DNA from: Myxococcales bacterium
GTDB taxonomy: Bacteria > Myxococcota_A > Polyangia > Polyangiales > Houyiibacteriaceae
Length of the DNA stretch: 10,634 nucleotides
NCBI GenBank assembly: GCA_020354595.1
Contig: CP070650.1
Location: forward strand, 715,674-726,307
Direction: 5' to 3'
The position numbers and the translations under genes were made by a program. Shown here piece after piece: positions 6,869-10,634 of this stretch. Position 1 is the first letter of the stretch, and each line of letters opens with the position of its first letter. The notes below the pieces were generated by a model. The model did no database searches and was not told the origin of the DNA. It was given only the letters and a program-made list of their open reading frames with translations.

Positions 6869-6871
6869 GTC
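6847..6871. terminator. Perfect 10-bp hairpin spanning both stop codons of convergent genes
   Basis: GACTCAGTTG (6847-6856) and CAACTGAGTC (6862-6871) are exact reverse complements around the loop ACTAG. The left arm contains the TGA of the minus-strand gene (6852-6850) and the right arm contains the TGA of hemC (6866-6868). There is no T-run on either side. A factor-assisted bidirectional terminator or a 3'-end RNA stabiliser is more plausible than a classic intrinsic terminator. Confidence 0.5.
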
Positions 6872-7239
6872 GCGGTCAAGGGCGCGTAGCCGAGGATGCG
6901 GCGCACACCGCCGATCGACCGTTTCATCCATTCGTCGCTCGTCGTCCGGCCCACACTCGCCACGTAAACCGTCTCCCCCTCGAGCGAGATCGAGCGCACG
7001 TCGATGCACTGGCCCACCAGGGAACCAGGGACCCGTCCGTTGAATGACCCAGAGCGCATGAGCGGTGCGACGGCGCCGAGCGCCTCGCAGATCGTCCGCT
7101 CCCCGGCCCCCGCGATCAACAAGCCGTTGTCGATCGCAACGACCATGGCATCGAGCTCTCCTTCGGCACGAATCTGTTCCAGCTGGAGGCAAAGGGCGCG
7201 GTACGGGTCCTGGCTTCGGCGTAGGCGGCGTTCTTTCAT
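6850..7239 (-). CDS. Small protein of possible Roadblock/LC7 fold
   Basis: This is a 129-residue soluble protein I cannot assign firmly. The basic N-terminus (KERRLRRSQ) leads into an amphipathic helix at about 12-27. Then AMVVAIDNGLLIAGAGE (31-47) resembles the strand-turn-strand in which Roadblock/LC7 proteins carry 'D-x-GLxIA' type residues. A helix follows (ERTICEALGAVAPLM), then further strands (CIDVRSISL, TVYVASVG). Roadblock proteins regulate small Ras-like GTPases; MglB of Myxococcus is the best-known bacterial case. No GTPase gene is visible here. The ATG is preceded by GGAG (7248-7245) at a spacing of five. It overlaps the 3' end of hemC and is divergent from the ArsA-like ATPase gene. 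The alternative is an unrelated conserved hypothetical. Confidence 0.75.
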   Translation of the reverse strand: MKERRLRRSQDPYRALCLQLEQIRAEGELDAMVVAIDNGLLIAGAGERTICEALGAVAPLMRSGSFNGRVPGSLVGQCIDVRSISLEGETVYVASVGRTTSDEWMKRSIGGVRRILGYAPLTATQLLVN

Positions 7240-7273
7240 GGGGGCTCCGAGAGGATGTAGGTGTATGTAGCCT

Positions 7274-7279
7274 ATTATC
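7274..7279 (-). promoter_or_regulatory. Possible -10 box for the Roadblock-like gene
   Basis: GATAAT on the minus strand matches five of six positions of the sigma-70 -10 consensus and lies 34 bases before the gene's ATG. No good -35 is seen at normal spacing. Downstream of it, ATGTAG is repeated at 7255-7260 and 7265-7270 on the plus strand, one helical turn apart. Confidence 0.25.
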
Positions 7280-7307
7280 CTACGGCTAACCAGGCAAAGA
7301 TTCCGCA

Positions 7308-7322
7308 GAATTCAGCGAATTC
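7308..7322. promoter_or_regulatory. Palindromic operator-like dyad GAATTC-AGC-GAATTC
   Basis: Two GAATTC copies flank a 3-base spacer in the 127-base divergent spacer, 44 bases before the ATPase start. Each half is itself palindromic, so the element reads as both direct and inverted repeat. It could bind a dimeric regulator acting on both divergent genes. This is inferred from location and symmetry only. Confidence 0.3.
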
Positions 7323-7340
7323 CACGAGATCGACACCCTC

Positions 7341-7346
7341 TATAGG
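7341..7346 (+). promoter_or_regulatory. Possible -10 box of the ATPase-glmU operon
   Basis: TATAGG lies 20 bases before ATG 7367. If used, the leader would be only about 14 bases long. The sequence in front of the ATG has no clear Shine-Dalgarno, which fits a short-leader or near-leaderless transcript. No convincing -35 box was found. Confidence 0.25.
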
Positions 7347-7366
7347 ACTGCTAGAGTGGCGCTCCA

Positions 7367-8512
7367 ATGAGTTTCGCGGACGTGCTGAGCAGCCACCGCG
7401 TGGTGGTCACCGTCGGCAGCGGCGGGGTCGGCAAAACCACGACGGCGGCGGCGATGGCGGTGCATGCCGCGATGCAGGGCCGCAAGGTGCTGTGCTTGAC
7501 CATCGACCCGGCGCGGCGCCTCGCCAACAGCCTCGGTCTGGACGAAATGACGACCAGTGAGCAGGACGTCCCCGACGAGCTCTTCCGCAATCATGGCTTG
7601 GAGTGCCGCGGCGCGCTTTCCGCCATGATGCTCGACACCAAGCGGACGTTCGACGCGCTGGTCGAAAAGTACGCCTCCGACGAGGAGGCCCGCGACCGAA
7701 TCCTCCAAAACCAGATCTACCAGTACGTCGCGAGCTCTTTGGCGGGGACCCAAGAGTACATGGCGATGGAGAAGCTCCACGAGGTGCGCAAGGACCCCAA
7801 ATGGGATCTGGTCGTGCTCGACACGCCACCCACCGCTAGCGCGATCGACTTCCTGACCGCGCCCGAGCGCCTCATCGATGCGATCGACTCCCCGGCAATG
7901 CGCTGGTTTCTTCAGGTGTTCGAGGGCGCTGGCAAGGAGGCGTTTGGCTTGGTGGGACGCGGCGCCACCGTGTTGCTCAAAGGCATTGGAAAGATTACGG
8001 GCCTCGAGTTCTTGGAGAAGGTCGCGGAGTTCGTGAGCGGCATCAACGATCTCTTTGGAGGCTTCAAGGAGCGGGCCGAGCAAGTGTCCGATGCGCTCCG
8101 AAGCCCCGAGGTCGCGTTCGTTCTGGTCACGAGCCCCGACCCGCTGGCCATCGGAGAGGCGCGCTTCTTCAGCGACAAGCTCGAGGCCGCGGGGATGAAT
8201 CGGGAGGGGATCATCGTCAATCAGGTGCACACACTCATCGACGAGCCGGACATCCCGGTCGCCCAGCAAATCGAGGCGCTACGGGCCGTGATGCCCGAGT
8301 CGATCGACGCCACGGACATCCATCCGCGAATGAGCGAGGCGCTCGGAGCGGAACGGACTTGGGCAGTCGCCGACCGCGGTCAGGTGGAGCGGCTTGGCGA
8401 AGAGATCGGCAACGACACACGCATTGTGGAAGTGCCCGCATTCGATGAAGATGTTCATGACCTCGCCGCATTGGCGAGAGTGGCTGCCTATCTCACGGAC
8501 GACGCAGCGTAG
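7367..8512 (+). CDS. ArsA/Get3-family ATPase
   Basis: This P-loop ATPase of the ArsA/Get3 (anion-transporting/tail-anchored protein targeting) family is 381 residues long, the size of a single-domain member. The nucleotide-binding loop is VGSGGVGKTTT at 16-26. Switch I is TIDPARRLANSLG at 45-57 with D47, and switch II is LDTPPTASAIDFL at 151-163. The adenine-contacting region is near IIVNQV at 282-287. The family's signature lysine (GKGGVGKT) is replaced by S18. No CxxC zinc motif and no clustered arsenite-binding cysteines are present, and no arsenic genes are nearby, so arsenite export is unlikely. Similar lysine-less forms occur as one member of the paired Get3-like ATPases of actinobacteria, as I recall. 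The true substrate is unknown. ATG 7367 places the P-loop at the normal distance from the N-terminus. glmU starts 7 bases after its stop. Confidence 0.9.
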   Translation: MSFADVLSSHRVVVTVGSGGVGKTTTAAAMAVHAAMQGRKVLCLTIDPARRLANSLGLDEMTTSEQDVPDELFRNHGLECRGALSAMMLDTKRTFDALVEKYASDEEARDRILQNQIYQYVASSLAGTQEYMAMEKLHEVRKDPKWDLVVLDTPPTASAIDFLTAPERLIDAIDSPAMRWFLQVFEGAGKEAFGLVGRGATVLLKGIGKITGLEFLEKVAEFVSGINDLFGGFKERAEQVSDALRSPEVAFVLVTSPDPLAIGEARFFSDKLEAAGMNREGIIVNQVHTLIDEPDIPVAQQIEALRAVMPESIDATDIHPRMSEALGAERTWAVADRGQVERLGEEIGNDTRIVEVPAFDEDVHDLAALARVAAYLTDDAA

Positions 8513-8519
8513 AGCACCC

Positions 8520-9935
8520 ATGCACTCCGACACGACCCAGCCTTGGAACGCCATCGTCCTCGCGGCCGGCGAGGGCAAGCGCATGAAGAGCCCCCGCCCG
8601 AAGGTGCTTCACGAGATCGCGGGACGCGCACTCGTTTCGTGGGTGGTGCGGTCCGTCATCGAGGCGGGCGCGGACCGATGTCTGGTGGTGGTGGGCCACG
8701 GGCGGGACGACGTCGAGCGCGAGCTCGTGAAGCAGTTTGGAGAGCGGGTGGAGACCGTGCTTCAGAAGGTGCAGCGGGGCACGGGCGACGCGGTCCGATG
8801 CGCGATCGAAGCGCACGAGGATCTCGAAGGCAGGTTGGTGGTGCTCTACGGCGACTGCCCAATGTTGCCGTCATCCCTCCTCCGAGAGCTGATCGATCGC
8901 ACCACCAAAGCAGACGCGGACTGCGGCCTGGTTACGGCGACTCTGGCGGACCCGAGCGGGTACGGCCGGATCATCAGGAACGACGCCGGCCTGGTCCAGC
9001 GAATCGTCGAGCACCGGGACTGTACGCCGGCGGAGCGCGCGATCGAGGAGGTGAATCCGGGCCTCTACGCATTTCGCGCGCGATTCTTGCGCGCCGCGAT
9101 CCGCCGGCTGAGCACGGACAACGCGCAAGGGGAGCTCTACCTCACCGACGCCGTGGGGCTGGCCGCCGACGCGGGCGAGGTAGTAGATCTGGAGGGTGAC
9201 ATGGCGAAGCTGACCGGTATCAATGACCAACGAGAGCTCGCGCTCGCCGCGACGGCACGGCGCCGCGAAATCGCCGAACAGCTCGCCAAAGCGGGAGTCG
9301 GCATCGTCGACCTCGACGCGATCTACGTCGATGCCGACTGCGAGATCGAAGCAGGTGCGACGCTCGGGCCCAACGTTCATCTACGCGGGCGTTGCATCGT
9401 GCACACGGGCGCTCACATCGACGCCGGCTGCGTTCTCACGAACGTCGTCGTGCAAAAGAACGCGAAAGTGCTCCCCTACACGGTCGCGACGGACTCGACG
9501 ATTGGCGAAGAGGCTCAGGTCGGTCCGTTCAGCCATCTTCGGCCGCAGAGCACGCTCGGACCTCGTAGCAAAGTTGGGAATTTCTCCGAGACGAAAAAGA
9601 CCTCGCTTGGCGAGGGCTCGAAGGTTAACCACCTGTCGTACGTGGGAGACGGCGTGATCGGTCGAGGGGTGAACATCGGCGCCGGAACGATCTTCTGCAA
9701 CTACGATGGCGAACAGAAGCATACCACCACGCTCGAAGACGAGGTGTTCGTCGGCAGCGACAGTCAGTTCGTCGCGCCCGTCACGGTAAAAAAGGGCGCC
9801 TATGTCGCCAGTGGCACGACCGTCACCCAAGATGTGCCCGAAGGCGCCCTGGCCATCTCGAGGCCGAGGCAGGAAAACAAAGAACGGTACGCCGCTCGCT
9901 TGCGGGCGCGTCTGCGAAAGAAGAAAAAGCCCTAG
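8520..9935 (+). CDS. glmU: Bifunctional GlcNAc-1-phosphate uridyltransferase / glucosamine-1-phosphate acetyltransferase
   Basis: GlmU makes UDP-GlcNAc, the precursor of peptidoglycan and lipid A. Its C-terminal domain acetylates glucosamine-1-phosphate and its N-terminal domain transfers UMP. The product has 471 residues, against about 456 in E. coli. The pyrophosphorylase half has LAAGEGKRMKSPRPKVLH at 14-31 with R21 and K28, QRGTGDAV at 85-92, the metal-binding YGDCP around D112, and GINDQREL with N235. The acetyltransferase half is a left-handed beta helix of hexapeptide repeats from about 262. It includes HLRPQSTLG (R341), the catalytic histidine H371 in NHLSYVGD, and NIGAGTIFCNYDG at 385-397, then VPEGALAISRPRQ. 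The tail is strongly basic (RLRARLRKKKK). The frame is open upstream to 8394, but homology begins at PWNAIVLAAG, so ATG 8520 is chosen. It lacks a clear RBS and probably depends on coupling to the ATPase gene. Confidence 0.96.
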   Translation: MHSDTTQPWNAIVLAAGEGKRMKSPRPKVLHEIAGRALVSWVVRSVIEAGADRCLVVVGHGRDDVERELVKQFGERVETVLQKVQRGTGDAVRCAIEAHEDLEGRLVVLYGDCPMLPSSLLRELIDRTTKADADCGLVTATLADPSGYGRIIRNDAGLVQRIVEHRDCTPAERAIEEVNPGLYAFRARFLRAAIRRLSTDNAQGELYLTDAVGLAADAGEVVDLEGDMAKLTGINDQRELALAATARRREIAEQLAKAGVGIVDLDAIYVDADCEIEAGATLGPNVHLRGRCIVHTGAHIDAGCVLTNVVVQKNAKVLPYTVATDSTIGEEAQVGPFSHLRPQSTLGPRSKVGNFSETKKTSLGEGSKVNHLSYVGDGVIGRGVNIGAGTIFCNYDGEQKHTTTLEDEVFVGSDSQFVAPVTVKKGAYVASGTTVTQDVPEGALAISRPRQENKERYAARLRARLRKKKKP

Positions 9936-9943
9936 CCGCTGCC

Positions 9944-10634
9944 TCAGAACTTGATCGTGAAGCTGGTCCCCCCCGGGTTCGCGCTGAAGTCGAACTCGGG
10001 ACCCTCCTCATGGGTGTCGTAGTACTTGCTCGAGCACGCGATGCCACGATAAGCCTCGTAGCCTTTGAGGCCCTCGGTCGGCGCCGTTGCGGTCTGAAGA
10101 CCGAGCAACACGACCGGCGCGACGTAGATGGCGGCCGTGAGCCCGCGGCTCTTGCCCGGCCACTGCGTTGCTTTGATCGGTCCGCCGACGACGCCATAGA
10201 TGAGACCACCAACCACGCCTAGAGCGCCGCTGTTCAAGCCCTGAACGTTGGCGGCTTTCTTGAGCGTCTGGGTCGCGTAGAGCAGCTGCGCCCGTCGCGC
10301 TTGCTCGGTGTCGCTCTCTTGACGCCGGATGCGCTTCGCGCCCCAGACGTCGGGCGCCGGAATGAACGCATGCGTCAATCCGACGAAGTAGCTCCCGGCC
10401 GCCAGGTAGGCCCAACCGAACTTGTTTGCGTCATCGCTCTTGCGACTTGCCTCGACCGCCGCGTAGGTCATCCCGGCCCCGCCTGCCAACCAGAGGCTCA
10501 TCCACGTGTACCGCCAGCGCGTCGCGTGCTTCTTGCCGTCTTCGAGTTTCTTTTCGATGTAACGGACGCGATAGCGGACTTCGTCGTCGCTTAGCTCCTC
10601 GATGCAGCTAAACGCGTCCTGCGCGTCCGCCTTC
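9944..10634 (-). CDS. Membrane protein of unknown function (5' end outside window)
   Basis: The minus-strand frame stays open from the right edge to TGA 9946-9944, showing 229 residues and no start within the window that must be used. The visible N-terminal part is charged and soluble (for example ELSDDEVRYRVRYIEKKLEDG). Four hydrophobic segments follow, at visible residues of about 45-63, 74-91, 144-160 and 169-186. Between the second and third lies a charged, helical stretch (KRIRRQESDTEQARRAQLLYA). The chain ends in a strand-like segment terminating in phenylalanine (TSFTIKF). The internal ATG at 10501 would cut into the first hydrophobic segment, so it is probably not the true start. I recognise no family. 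Its stop codon is 8 bases from that of convergent glmU. Confidence 0.7.
   Translation of the reverse strand, partial: KADAQDAFSCIEELSDDEVRYRVRYIEKKLEDGKKHATRWRYTWMSLWLAGGAGMTYAAVEASRKSDDANKFGWAYLAAGSYFVGLTHAFIPAPDVWGAKRIRRQESDTEQARRAQLLYATQTLKKAANVQGLNSGALGVVGGLIYGVVGGPIKATQWPGKSRGLTAAIYVAPVVLLGLQTATAPTEGLKGYEAYRGIACSSKYYDTHEEGPEFDFSANPGGTSFTIKF

Noticed and set aside
7340..8269. Minus-strand open frame of 309 codons opposite the ArsA-like ATPase
   Set aside because: It mirrors a well-supported coding gene and shows no recognisable protein features.
8394..8519. 42-residue N-terminal extension of GlmU
   Set aside because: It overlaps the end of the ATPase gene and has no resemblance to GlmU. 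The conserved domain begins right after ATG 8520.
9906..9946. T-rich run on the minus strand past the membrane-protein stop, considered as an intrinsic terminator
   Set aside because: The T-run comes from lysine codons at the end of glmU, and only a 3-bp stem can be formed before it.
1..10634. Mobile elements, CRISPR arrays, tRNA or rRNA genes, defence islands
   Set aside because: None were found. The window is filled with core metabolic genes with no transposase, integrase, spaced repeats or tRNA-like cloverleaf.

Overview
The window is a compact, GC-rich stretch of bacterial chromosome filled almost entirely with housekeeping genes. Gene order rpsO-pnp-dut, an ArsA/Get3-type ATPase and a possible Roadblock-fold protein suggest a deltaproteobacterial or Myxococcota-like organism. 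This is an inference from content and style; no phylogenetic marker was compared. I see no mobile elements, CRISPR arrays, tRNA or rRNA genes, and no intergenic gap above about 180 bases.

Layout. Positions 1-2810 hold the end of ribosomal protein S15, a 179-base structured leader, and polynucleotide phosphorylase. dut (dUTPase) follows with its start codon overlapping the pnp stop. Thioredoxin (3253-3582, minus) converges on dut with overlapping stop codons. After a 150-base divergent spacer comes a tetrapyrrole block on the plus strand: a CcsA/HemX-type membrane protein, glutamyl-tRNA reductase (hemA) and hydroxymethylbilane synthase (hemC). These three are chained by 4-base start/stop overlaps. 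A small minus-strand gene, possibly of the Roadblock/LC7 fold, overlaps the end of hemC. Divergent from it is an operon of an ArsA/Get3-like ATPase and glmU (UDP-GlcNAc synthesis). A minus-strand membrane protein of unknown function runs off the right edge.

How the genes work together. S15 and PNPase are the classic translation/RNA-decay pair, and the leader between them holds several competing hairpins suited to post-transcriptional control. HemA and HemC catalyse two steps of the C5 tetrapyrrole pathway, and the membrane protein before them resembles partners of haem or cytochrome c assembly. GlmU feeds peptidoglycan and lipopolysaccharide precursors. The minus-strand genes are singletons, each converging with almost no spacing on the plus-strand operon to its left; the two with a visible right-hand neighbour also face away from the next plus-strand operon.

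The most unusual items are: the roughly 90-residue Arg-Gly/Arg-Asp tail of PNPase, encoded by a hexanucleotide array that is also a G-quadruplex motif; a perfect 10-bp hairpin enclosing both stop codons of the hemC/Roadblock-like convergent pair; the folded pnp leader; and the ArsA-like ATPase, whose P-loop lacks the family's signature lysine. I do not see a clearly new multi-gene system.
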